Made by a program: the position numbers and the translations under genes. DNA of 5,771 nt, from contig JAZRMK010000057.1 in assembly GCA_045647525.1 (NCBI GenBank), forward strand, positions 1 to 5,771. The letters run 5' to 3'. Positions within the stretch are counted from its first letter, which is position 1. Every line of letters begins with the position of its first letter. Below the pieces are notes generated by a model. The model was not told the origin of the DNA and did no database searches. It saw only the letters and a list, made by a program, of their open reading frames with translations. This document shows, piece by piece, positions 1 through 5,743 of this stretch. Source of the stretch: UMGS172 sp045647525. Lineage in GTDB: Bacteria; Bacillota; Clostridia; Oscillospirales; Acutalibacteraceae.

Positions 1-563
1 CCGTCAGCACCGCCGATGATACCGATAGAACCGGCTTCCTGCGGAGTCATGCCAAGTGCCAATGCGCCAATGAATGCGGCAAAGATACCGAGCTGTGCGG
101 CAGCGCCCAAAAGGAAACTCTTGGGGTTTGCAATAAGCGGGCCAAAGTCAGTCATAGCGCCTACGCCAAGGAAAATAAGCGGAGGATAAATACCGACTTT
201 AACGCCAAGATAAAGAATATCCAACAAACCGCCGTGTTGTAAAACCTTGCCGGCTAAAACGTGGAACGCCTGACCGTCAAAAGACCAATATTCAAACTCC
301 GCCGCTTGTCCAACAACGACATCTTCCGGTATAGCCCAAATCTCAGGGTGATAAATACCTGCATTTGGCAGGTTGGCAAGCAACATACCGAATGCGATCG
401 GCAAAAGCAAAAGCGGCTCGAACTGAAATTTGGGATGGATAGCAAGCACTAAAAGGAAACACGCAACACCAATCATAATTGCATTTTTCCAACCGTCGCC
501 TTCAAAGAAAGCTGCAAAGCCTGAAAGGCTAAAAATATCTTTTATAGTATCTAATATTGACAA
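1..563 (-). CDS. oadB: Sodium ion-translocating decarboxylase beta subunit (OadB/MmdB/GcdB family), N-terminal part
   Basis: This is the integral-membrane subunit that carries out the carboxybiotin decarboxylation step and couples it to sodium export. Only the first 187 codons lie in the window; the family is usually roughly 370-430 residues. Visible family landmarks are a hydrophobic segment at about 28-42, the EPLLLLPIAFGMLLANLP stretch at 49-66, LIFLGVGAMTDFGPLIANP near 129-147, the GAAAQLGIF segment at 153-161, and SIGIIGGAD ending at Asp187. That Asp corresponds by motif to the GGAD aspartate of Klebsiella OadB (D203), known to matter for sodium pumping. The start is TTG at 561-563: an in-frame TGA lies one codon upstream, so no earlier start is possible, and an AAGGGG ribosome site sits 9 bases before it. 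The gene follows the OadG-type gene by 13 bases and is surely co-transcribed. The symbol is family-level; the substrate (oxaloacetate, methylmalonyl-CoA or glutaconyl-CoA) cannot be told from this subunit. Confidence 0.95.
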   Translation of the reverse strand, partial: MSILDTIKDIFSLSGFAAFFEGDGWKNAIMIGVACFLLVLAIHPKFQFEPLLLLPIAFGMLLANLPNAGIYHPEIWAIPEDVVVGQAAEFEYWSFDGQAFHVLAGKVLQHGGLLDILYLGVKVGIYPPLIFLGVGAMTDFGPLIANPKSFLLGAAAQLGIFAAFIGALALGMTPQEAGSIGIIGGAD

Positions 564-572
564 CTTTCACCA

Positions 573-578
573 CCCCTT
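573..578 (-). promoter_or_regulatory. Ribosome binding site that fixes the TTG start of the decarboxylase beta subunit
   Basis: AAGGGG on the minus strand overlaps the TAA stop of the upstream OadG-type gene (577-579) and lies 9 bases before the TTG codon at 563-561. With the in-frame TGA immediately upstream, it decides the start. The overlap of ribosome site and upstream stop suggests translational coupling of the two pump subunits. Confidence 0.65.
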
Positions 579-990
579 AAAACGAACGCACATTATTGAC
601 CACGCCTGCCTGTTTCCAAGCAGAACGACCAGTAACGGCAGGTTTGATAGAACGAATCACAGGTTTTTTACCTGTACCCTCATACATCATCATAATAGCG
701 GCTGATATCGCAGCAATTACGCCCTCATCATTATCATTCTGAACATTTGCAGCAACAGTTTTTGCGGGTTTCGGTTTTTCTACTTTTACTTTGGTAGCCT
801 TAGGAACTTTATTGCCATTTAACCTACTCATCATCACGCCGAAAACCGAGATGATAACAACAAGCAAAACAAGCATAGCAAAAACAATAATAAACCCACT
901 CAAAGTTACGTTGCCGCCATATTTACTAAGATTATCAATAGCCTTCCCCATATCGGGAGCTTTTGCTGAAAGAGTCGTTAAATCAAACAT
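577..990 (-). CDS. oadG: OadG-family small subunit of a sodium-pump decarboxylase (gamma/delta type)
   Basis: This 137-residue protein looks like the small membrane anchor subunit that, in this family, holds the carboxyltransferase and beta subunits together. The sequence shows a short N-terminal part, one strong transmembrane helix at about 30-54, a Lys/Pro/Ala-rich linker at about 61-80, then an Ala-rich helix (VIAAISAAIMMMYEG, about 91-105). It ends in the conserved tail IRSIKPAVTGRSAWKQAG (about 112-129), which is typical of OadG-like and MmdD-like proteins. No biotin-attachment (MKM) motif is present, so the biotin carrier must be another gene. The ATG at 988-990 has GAGGT at 998-1002, 7 bases upstream. 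It is the first gene after the promoter at 1045-1073 and lies directly before the beta subunit. Family assignment is good; gamma (oxaloacetate) versus delta (methylmalonyl-CoA) is not resolvable here. Confidence 0.88.
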   Translation of the reverse strand: MFDLTTLSAKAPDMGKAIDNLSKYGGNVTLSGFIIVFAMLVLLVVIISVFGVMMSRLNGNKVPKATKVKVEKPKPAKTVAANVQNDNDEGVIAAISAAIMMMYEGTGKKPVIRSIKPAVTGRSAWKQAGVVNNVRSF

Positions 991-1020
991 ATTTTATACC
1001 TCAAATTTATGTTATATGAA

Positions 1021-1049
1021 ATAATAATTTATCATATTAAGATTATTAT
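1021..1049. repeat. AT-only inverted repeat in the pump-operon leader
   Basis: ATAATAAT (1021-1028) and ATTATTAT (1042-1049) are perfect 8-base arms separated by 13 bases. The right arm overlaps the -10 element of the promoter for the OadG-type gene, so it could be an operator or fold in the transcript leader. Being pure A/T in very AT-rich DNA, it may well be chance. Confidence 0.25.
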
Positions 1050-1073
1050 ACATTAAGAATAGAATAAATTCAA
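1045..1073 (-). promoter_or_regulatory. Sigma-A-type promoter of the sodium-pump decarboxylase operon
   Basis: Minus-strand TTGAAT (1068-1073) and a perfect TATAAT (1045-1050) are separated by exactly 17 bases. Transcription would begin near 1038 and give a leader of about 48 bases before the ATG at 990. The promoter lies just downstream of the galK terminator, which fits an independent transcription unit. Confidence 0.75.
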
Positions 1074-1104
1074 CACTATTTACCATAATTCCTAATTTAT
1101 TACG

Positions 1105-1145
1105 AAAAGAAAAAAGTCCTCAAAACGTATGTTTTGAGGACTTTT
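1105..1145 (-). terminator. Rho-independent terminator of the ackA-galK operon
   Basis: AAAAGTCCTCAAAAC (1112-1126) pairs perfectly with 1131-1145 around a four-base loop (1127-1130), giving a 15-bp stem. Read on the minus strand, the stem runs into TTTTTTCTTTT (1115 down to 1105), a good U-tract. It begins 12 bases after the galK stop. On the plus strand only the stem's own four T follow, and no plus-strand gene arrives here, so minus-strand termination is the clear role. Confidence 0.9.
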
Positions 1146-1157
1146 AAATTGTATCAA

Positions 1158-2423
1158 TTAAGCTTTTACTTCGGTGCCGCCGACAGGACGGATATTAAGC
1201 ACATAACATGCGTTTTCACCAAACACCGCGCTCATTGTATCCAAATAGGTTGAAAGCAATTCTTCGGGGACAAACGCTTGAATCGTTCCTGCAAAACCGC
1301 CTCCGTGAACACGGAACGCACCTTTGCCACCCAAAACCTTTTCAGCAATAGCAAGAGCCAACGAGAGTCCCTGCTCTTTTGGGTTAGACGGAGAATATAC
1401 ATTCTGCAAATACTGGAACGATGAACGTCCCGATTCCTTAACAATATTTAAAAAGTCTTGGAATCTATTCTCAGACAAAGCTTTCTTTTCGGCAATAGCA
1501 CGTTCATTTTCGTTGAAGAAGTGAATTGCACGAAGTACAGCTCTATCCCCTGCTTTTGCACGAACACCGGCAATATCTTTGTAGAAAGCGTCCATTTCAA
1601 CATCTCTGAGAACCGACTTGCCAAAATACTCAGAAACAGCACGGCATTCTATGGTAATGTCAGCGTAGTCCTGTGTCAAATCAGCGTGGTTACCGCCAGT
1701 GTTTATGATGACCAACTTATGAGCATGAGCCGCAAGGTCAAATACCACTTTATCAATAATGGGTTCCTGCGGATTTTTGAAATCAATACCTGTAAAACCG
1801 CCGACCGATGAAGCCATTTGATCCATCAAGCCACAAGGTTTGCCAAAATATATGTTTTCTGCTCTTTGAGCAATTTTTGCAATTTCAACAGCACTGACAG
1901 TGCCGTCGTTATAAAGACCACTCAAAATATTACCTATCAGCACCTCAAAAGCCGCAGATGACGAAATACCAGAGCCTTTAAGTACGTTCGAAGTGGTGTA
2001 TGCAACGAATCCACCGATGTTATATCCATCCTTTTTGAACTCACCACACATACCTCTGATAAGAGCACTCGCTTTACCGTATTCGGACTCACTCGCGTCT
2101 AAACCAGAAATATTAAGCACGTCTTCATCGTAGCCTTCGGACTTAACGCGAACGATACCATCATCAGTTTTTGCAACAACAGCAATAACGTCAAGGTTAA
2201 CACTGCCTGCCAGAACGCAACCGTGCTGATGGTCAGTGTGATTACCGCCAACCTCAGTACGACCGGGTGCTGAGAAAAGACGAACCTCACGTTCACCGTA
2301 AAGTGCCTCAAAAGCATCAACGGCTTTCGCATATCTGTTACGTGCGAATTCTACATCACCGTAAAGCAAGTTAAAAGTTTCGTCATATTTGCCATTAAGA
2401 ATGTCGTTTTTAATACTAATCAT
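1158..2423 (-). CDS. galK: Galactokinase (GHMP kinase family)
   Basis: The enzyme phosphorylates galactose at C1 using ATP, the first kinase step of the Leloir pathway, in the cytoplasm. All GHMP landmarks are present in 421 residues: the galactokinase signature GRTEVGGNHTDHQHG at 54-68; the phosphate-binding loop LKGSGISSSAA at 148-158; CGLMDQ at 197-202, whose Asp201 corresponds to the catalytic aspartate (D186 in human GALK1); NTGGNHADLTQDY at 241-253; and VHGGGFAG at 372-379. Arg55 matches the catalytic Arg37 of GALK1. An N-terminal stretch about 18 residues longer than in human GALK1 precedes the signature. The signature has Asn61 where most galactokinases have the sugar-contacting Glu (E43), a pattern I associate with clostridial members. 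The ATG at 2421-2423 has a modest GGTG site 8 bases upstream. It follows ackA by 24 bases and ends at the terminator at 1105-1145. No galT or galE is in the window. Activity on another hexose remains possible. Confidence 0.9.
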   Translation of the reverse strand: MISIKNDILNGKYDETFNLLYGDVEFARNRYAKAVDAFEALYGEREVRLFSAPGRTEVGGNHTDHQHGCVLAGSVNLDVIAVVAKTDDGIVRVKSEGYDEDVLNISGLDASESEYGKASALIRGMCGEFKKDGYNIGGFVAYTTSNVLKGSGISSSAAFEVLIGNILSGLYNDGTVSAVEIAKIAQRAENIYFGKPCGLMDQMASSVGGFTGIDFKNPQEPIIDKVVFDLAAHAHKLVIINTGGNHADLTQDYADITIECRAVSEYFGKSVLRDVEMDAFYKDIAGVRAKAGDRAVLRAIHFFNENERAIAEKKALSENRFQDFLNIVKESGRSSFQYLQNVYSPSNPKEQGLSLALAIAEKVLGGKGAFRVHGGGFAGTIQAFVPEELLSTYLDTMSAVFGENACYVLNIRPVGGTEVKA

Positions 2424-2447
2424 AATTGTATCACCAAACAGAGATAA

Positions 2448-3653
2448 TTAAAGTGCGCTTACAATAGCCAAAGTGTCCTTAGCGATAGCAAGTTCTTCAT
2501 TGGTGGGAATAACATAAACTTTGACGGTAGAATCGGGAGTAGAAATTTCAACCTCTTCTCCGCGAATTTGGTTCTTTTCCTCATCGATCTTAACGCCCAT
2601 ATACTCAAAGTGCTTGCAAACCTCAGCGCGAAGTACAGGGTCATTTTCACCGATACCTGCCGTAAACACGATAGCGTCGGTACCGTTCATTGCAGCGATG
2701 TAAGAACCGACAAACTTTGCAATCTGATATCTCTGGATATCATTTGCCAAAGCTGCTCTGTGATTGCCGTTTGCAGCAGCTGCCGAAACGTCACGGTTAT
2801 CACTGGAAACGCCCGAAATACCCAAAAGTCCCGATTTCTTATTGCACATATCAGACAACTGGTCAGGGGTCATATTTTCTTTGTTTGCAATATAGGTCAA
2901 TGCAGAGGGGTCAACACCACCGGAACGAGTGCCCATAATGAAACCGTCAAGCGGAGTGAAGCCCATAGATGTATCAACACATTCGCCGCCTTTAACTGCG
3001 GTGATGGAAGCACCGTTACCAATGTGGCAGGTAACGATTTTGAGGTCCTTATCACTTTCGCGACCCATAATGGCAGCACAACGCTCACTTACGTATTTGT
3101 GTGATGTACCGTGCGCACCATAGCGACGAACCTGATACTTTTCATAATACTCGTAAGGAATGCCGAAAATATAAGCCTTTTCGGGCATTGTCTGATGGAA
3201 TGCGGTATCAAACACTACAACCTGAGGAACGTCCTTGCCAAAGGTTTTTGTGCAAGCAACAATACCGAGATAGTGGGGATGGTTGTGAAGAGGTGCCAAT
3301 TCGCGAAGCTCTTCAACCTTCTCTGCTACATCATCGGTAACAAGGCAGGATTTATCAAAATAAGTACCGCCGTGAACAACACGGTGACCGATAGCGCCAA
3401 TTTCGTCATACGAATCGATAACCTTTGCCTCACTCTCGATAAGAGCGTACATCAAGGTTTCAAAAGCCTCGGAATGAGTAGGCATTTTTACCTCTGCAGC
3501 ATAGGTTCTGCCGTCAAAAGCCTTGTGAGAAACATTACTGTCTTCAAGACCTATCTTATCGCAAAGGCCCTTTGCAATCACCTGCTCATTATCCATATTG
3601 ATAAGCTGATACTTTAATGATGAGCTACCTGCGTTAACAACCAAAATTTTCAT
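2448..3653 (-). CDS. ackA: Acetate kinase
   Basis: It transfers phosphate between acetyl phosphate and ADP, yielding acetate and ATP, usually after phosphotransacetylase in mixed-acid fermentation; the enzyme is cytoplasmic. The length, 401 residues, is normal. The ASKHA-fold motifs are intact: VNAGSSSLK at 6-14 (Asn7, Ser10, Ser12), GHRVVHGG at 89-96 (Arg91), APLHN at 120-124 (His123), VFDTAFH at 147-153 (Asp149), YGAHGTSH at 178-185 (His181), HIGNGAS at 210-216, and MGTRSGGVDP at 240-249 (Arg243). These match the substrate-binding and catalytic residues of the Methanosarcina enzyme. The C-terminal IPTNEELAIAKDT (382-394) carries the magnesium-site Glu. The ATG at 3651-3653 has AGGAGG 9 bases upstream. 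It is first in an operon with galK and divergent from tmcAL. No pta gene is adjacent within the window. Confidence 0.98.
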   Translation of the reverse strand: MKILVVNAGSSSLKYQLINMDNEQVIAKGLCDKIGLEDSNVSHKAFDGRTYAAEVKMPTHSEAFETLMYALIESEAKVIDSYDEIGAIGHRVVHGGTYFDKSCLVTDDVAEKVEELRELAPLHNHPHYLGIVACTKTFGKDVPQVVVFDTAFHQTMPEKAYIFGIPYEYYEKYQVRRYGAHGTSHKYVSERCAAIMGRESDKDLKIVTCHIGNGASITAVKGGECVDTSMGFTPLDGFIMGTRSGGVDPSALTYIANKENMTPDQLSDMCNKKSGLLGISGVSSDNRDVSAAAANGNHRAALANDIQRYQIAKFVGSYIAAMNGTDAIVFTAGIGENDPVLRAEVCKHFEYMGVKIDEEKNQIRGEEVEISTPDSTVKVYVIPTNEELAIAKDTLAIVSAL

Positions 3654-3662
3654 TAACTACTT

Positions 3663-3668
3663 CCTCCT
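3663..3668 (-). promoter_or_regulatory. Ribosome binding site of ackA
   Basis: A consensus AGGAGG on the minus strand lies 9 bases before the ackA ATG (3653-3651). It supports this start and suggests strong translation. Confidence 0.85.
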
Positions 3669-3723
3669 ATAATTTTGGATATTGAAATCCTAATGATTTT
3701 GAAGTAAAATATTACAAGCATAC

Positions 3724-3752
3724 TTCTTAACTATAATATAATACAGTATTAT
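3724..3752 (+). promoter_or_regulatory. Candidate promoter of tmcAL, overlapping the ackA promoter
   Basis: On the plus strand a TATTAT (3747-3752) has a poor -35 candidate, TTCTTA (3724-3729), 17 bases upstream; the start would be near 3759. A perfect TATAAT at 3737-3742 is an alternative, with TTACAA (3712-3717) at a long 19-base spacing. Some plus-strand promoter must lie in this 144-base gap, but which element is used is uncertain. Confidence 0.4.
3738..3752. repeat. 15-base palindrome between the divergent genes ackA and tmcAL
   Basis: ATAATAC (3738-3744) and GTATTAT (3746-3752) are perfect 7-base arms around a single central A. The left arm is the -10 of the ackA promoter, and the right arm is a mirror-image -10 for the opposite strand. 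It may be a shared bidirectional promoter core, an operator, or an AT-rich coincidence. Confidence 0.45.
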
Positions 3753-3766
3753 TTTTAGATTTTCAA
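3738..3766 (-). promoter_or_regulatory. Sigma-A-type promoter of the ackA-galK operon
   Basis: Minus-strand TTGAAA (3761-3766) and TATTAT (3738-3743) are separated by 17 bases. Transcription would start near 3731, leaving a leader of roughly 77 bases. I see no clear riboswitch or long hairpin in that leader, only a 4-bp GGAT/ATCC stem. Confidence 0.7.
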
Positions 3767-3783
3767 GTCGATTTTAACATTTT

Positions 3784-3790
3784 GAGGTGA
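3784..3790 (+). promoter_or_regulatory. Ribosome binding site of tmcAL
   Basis: GAGGTGA lies 7 bases upstream of the ATG at 3798. It supports that start, which also places the NPFHNGH motif at the usual distance from the N-terminus. Confidence 0.8.
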
Positions 3791-3797
3791 ATTTAGA

Positions 3798-4982
3798 ATG
3801 AAAACTGCCGCAATAATAGCAGAATTTAACCCTTTTCATAACGGACATCAACATTTAGTCAAGAAAGTAAAAGAAAAGGGTTACGAAAGATGTGTCGCTG
3901 TTATGAGTGGAAACTGGGTGCAACGCGGTGATACGGGTATAATTTCAAAATTCGCACGTGCTAAGCAGGCTTTATTATGCGGCTTTGACCTTGTAGTTGA
4001 GTTGCCGACATTTTGGGCTATGGCTACTGCACAGAAATTTGCAAAAGGTGCTGTCGACATTATTGCTAACTTAAACGTAGACGCTATTGCTTTCGGAAGC
4101 GAATGCGGTGACATCACAAGATTGATGCAAACCGTTTATGCCTTGCGGTCGGAAGAGTTTAGCATAAAACTCCGCGAACTGTTAGACAGTGGTCTGCCGC
4201 TTGCACAGGCAAGAGAAACGGCTATTGAATGCATTTGTAAAAACGGCGACCTTTTGCGCAATCCAAACGATACACTTGCCATTGAATACATTATGGCGGC
4301 AAAAGACCTTGCTTTGAATTTGGATTTTATTCCAATTAAGCGCATAGGTGTCGGTCACGACAGTGAAATCACGGCAGACGGATTTTGTTCCGCAAGCAAA
4401 TTGCGTTCACTCATTTTAAAAGGCGACCTTTTAAGTGTAGCAAGGTGTATGCCAAAAGCCTCTTTTAAAATTTTAAAAGAGGAATATGACAACGGCAGAA
4501 TTTCCGATTTTTCGAAGTTTGAAACAACCGTACTTGCAGTTTTGCGCGCAACAAATAAAGACGATTACAAAGCTCTGCCCGACATCAGCGAAGGTATTGA
4601 AAACCGACTTTACAATGCTGCAAGAATGTGCTCAAACTATAATGAGTTATTGGACTTCACTGCAACCAAGCGTTACACAAATGCCCGTCTTCGCAGGCTT
4701 ATCATTTCTGCATTTCTGAGAATGCGTGCGGAGGATATTCCTGAAACCGTACCATACATCAGAGTATTGGGTCACAATGATAATGGTGCTGATATTCTGC
4801 AAAAAGCAAGAGGCTCGTCAACGCTTCCTATCGAAATGCGTTCCACAAGCCTCAAAGACAGTACATGCTTTAAATTTGAAGAAAGATCGACCGATATCTA
4901 TTCTTTAACATTCCAAAAACCCGTCAAGTGCGGTGAGGAATTCACAAACGGTGTTATAAACATCGCAAAAGAGGAAAACTAA
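3798..4982 (+). CDS. tmcAL: tRNA(Met) cytidine acetate ligase TmcAL (YlbM family)
   Basis: The family makes N4-acetylcytidine at the wobble base C34 of elongator tRNA-Met, activating acetate with ATP to acetyl-adenylate; it acts in the cytoplasm. The N-terminal nucleotidyltransferase fold is clear: AEFNPFHNGH at 8-17, with the HxGH nucleotide-binding motif at 14-17; MSGNWVQRGD at 36-45; ARAKQAL at 53-59; VELP at 67-70; FAKGAV at 81-86; and FGSE at 99-102. Further family blocks are NPNDTLAIEYI at 155-165, IKRIGVGHDSE at 180-190 and SASKLRSLI at 198-206. At 394 residues it is slightly shorter than Bacillus subtilis YlbM (about 415), which is normal for the family. The gene stands alone on the plus strand, divergent from ackA, and its TAA overlaps the end of uvrC by four bases. 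It contains the 24-bp palindrome at 4459-4482. Confidence 0.93.
   Translation: MKTAAIIAEFNPFHNGHQHLVKKVKEKGYERCVAVMSGNWVQRGDTGIISKFARAKQALLCGFDLVVELPTFWAMATAQKFAKGAVDIIANLNVDAIAFGSECGDITRLMQTVYALRSEEFSIKLRELLDSGLPLAQARETAIECICKNGDLLRNPNDTLAIEYIMAAKDLALNLDFIPIKRIGVGHDSEITADGFCSASKLRSLILKGDLLSVARCMPKASFKILKEEYDNGRISDFSKFETTVLAVLRATNKDDYKALPDISEGIENRLYNAARMCSNYNELLDFTATKRYTNARLRRLIISAFLRMRAEDIPETVPYIRVLGHNDNGADILQKARGSSTLPIEMRSTSLKDSTCFKFEERSTDIYSLTFQKPVKCGEEFTNGVINIAKEEN
4459..4482. repeat. Perfect 24-base palindrome inside tmcAL
   Basis: CCTCTTTTAAAA (4459-4470) is followed directly by its exact reverse complement (4471-4482). In single strands it could form a stem of about 10 bp with a four-base loop. 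It lies within codons for a Ser-Phe-Lys-Ile-Leu-Lys-Glu stretch of TmcAL. No U-tract follows on the plus strand, so it does not look like an intrinsic terminator. Confidence 0.6.
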
Positions 4983-5743
4983 CCTTCACAATAAAAATTT
5001 TTAATGTTTTCAGCAGTTTTTTGCGATATTCCCAAACTTTTAATTTCATCAATGCTTGCATTTTCCAAAGCTTTTACGGTTTTGAATTTTGCAAGCAATT
5101 TTTTTGCAGTTTTTTCGCCCACGCCGTCAATCTCGGTCAACACTGTGGCAAGGGTGCTCTTTTTTCTTGCCGCACGGTGATATCCGATTGCAAAGCGGTG
5201 GACCTCTTCCTGAATTTCAGACACAAGGGTGTATACACTGCGATTGGCTTTAATGGCTATTTCCCTGCCCTCACTTGTAACGGCTCTGGTCTTATGCTTG
5301 GAATCCTTTACCATACCAAAAATGGGCACGTCGATTCCCATTTTTTCCATTATCTCTTTTACTACCGACAGTTGACCTTTACCGCCGTCAAGCAGTATCA
5401 GATCGGGCAGTTTACCAAATCCCTCTTCGGTCTCTGCCAACTTATATTCATTAAACCTGCGTTCAACAACTTCCGCCATCGAGCGAAAATCGTCCTGTCC
5501 CTCAAAACTTTTGATTTTAAATTTGCGGTAAGACGATTTATACGGTTTGCCGTTTTTGAAAACGACCATACCTGCCACATTGTCTTCGCCCTGAGTGTTG
5601 GAAATGTCGTAAGACTCAATAAATTCAGGTATTTTAGATAATCCAAGCAGACTTGCCAACTCGTCAAGTCCGGCAGTTTGTCCCAGTTTTCGACCGAGGT
5701 GTTTCGAAAGCCTTTCGGCAGCATTGTTTCGGCACATTGTCAC
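4979..5743 (-). CDS. uvrC: Excinuclease ABC subunit UvrC, C-terminal portion
   Basis: UvrC makes the two incisions around a lesion in nucleotide excision repair, together with UvrA and UvrB. This 254-residue open stretch holds only the C-terminal half. The RNase H-like nuclease domain shows IESYDISNTQG (Asp46), LILLDGGKGQ (Asp119), MVKDSKHKT (Asp147) and EEVHRFAIGYHR (His182), matching by motif the acidic and histidine residues required in E. coli (D399, D438, D466, H538). A tandem helix-hairpin-helix DNA-binding module follows at about 200-251 (EIDGVGEKTAKKLLAKF and SLGISQKTAENIKNF). The GIY-YIG domain and UvrB-binding domain would lie beyond the right edge. The GTG at 5741-5743 is merely the first possible start after an in-frame TAG at 5750-5752; homology appears to continue past that stop, so this is not the true gene start. 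The TAG stop at 4979-4981 overlaps the tmcAL stop. No intrinsic terminator follows. Confidence 0.9.
   Translation of the reverse strand: MTMCRNNAAERLSKHLGRKLGQTAGLDELASLLGLSKIPEFIESYDISNTQGEDNVAGMVVFKNGKPYKSSYRKFKIKSFEGQDDFRSMAEVVERRFNEYKLAETEEGFGKLPDLILLDGGKGQLSVVKEIMEKMGIDVPIFGMVKDSKHKTRAVTSEGREIAIKANRSVYTLVSEIQEEVHRFAIGYHRAARKKSTLATVLTEIDGVGEKTAKKLLAKFKTVKALENASIDEIKSLGISQKTAENIKNFYCEG

Noticed and set aside
261..705. Small open frames on the plus strand and in another minus frame near the pump genes
   Set aside because: They overlap the OadB and OadG-type coding sequences, which show clear family homology; the overlapping products show nothing recognisable.
2568..3617. Two plus-strand open frames (178 and 168 codons) opposite ackA
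   Set aside because: Both are fully antisense to a complete, motif-intact acetate kinase, have no recognisable domain and no convincing ribosome site.
3654..3737. Riboswitch in the ackA leader
   Set aside because: The leader is short and AT-rich, with only a 4-bp stem and no terminator or sequestering hairpin over the AGGAGG site.
3763..3776. CcpA (cre) site upstream of ackA, as known for Bacillus subtilis ackA
   Set aside because: TCAAGTCGATTTTA matches the cre consensus at only about 7 of 10 informative positions and overlaps the -35; too weak to call by eye.
4459..4482. Intrinsic terminator within tmcAL
   Set aside because: The palindrome is not followed by a T-run on either strand, and the reading frame continues normally to an expected C-terminus.
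5021..5641. Long plus-strand open frame (206 codons) opposite uvrC
   Set aside because: It lies wholly antisense to strongly conserved UvrC domains, shows no family motif and is Cys/Phe-rich, as expected of an antisense shadow.
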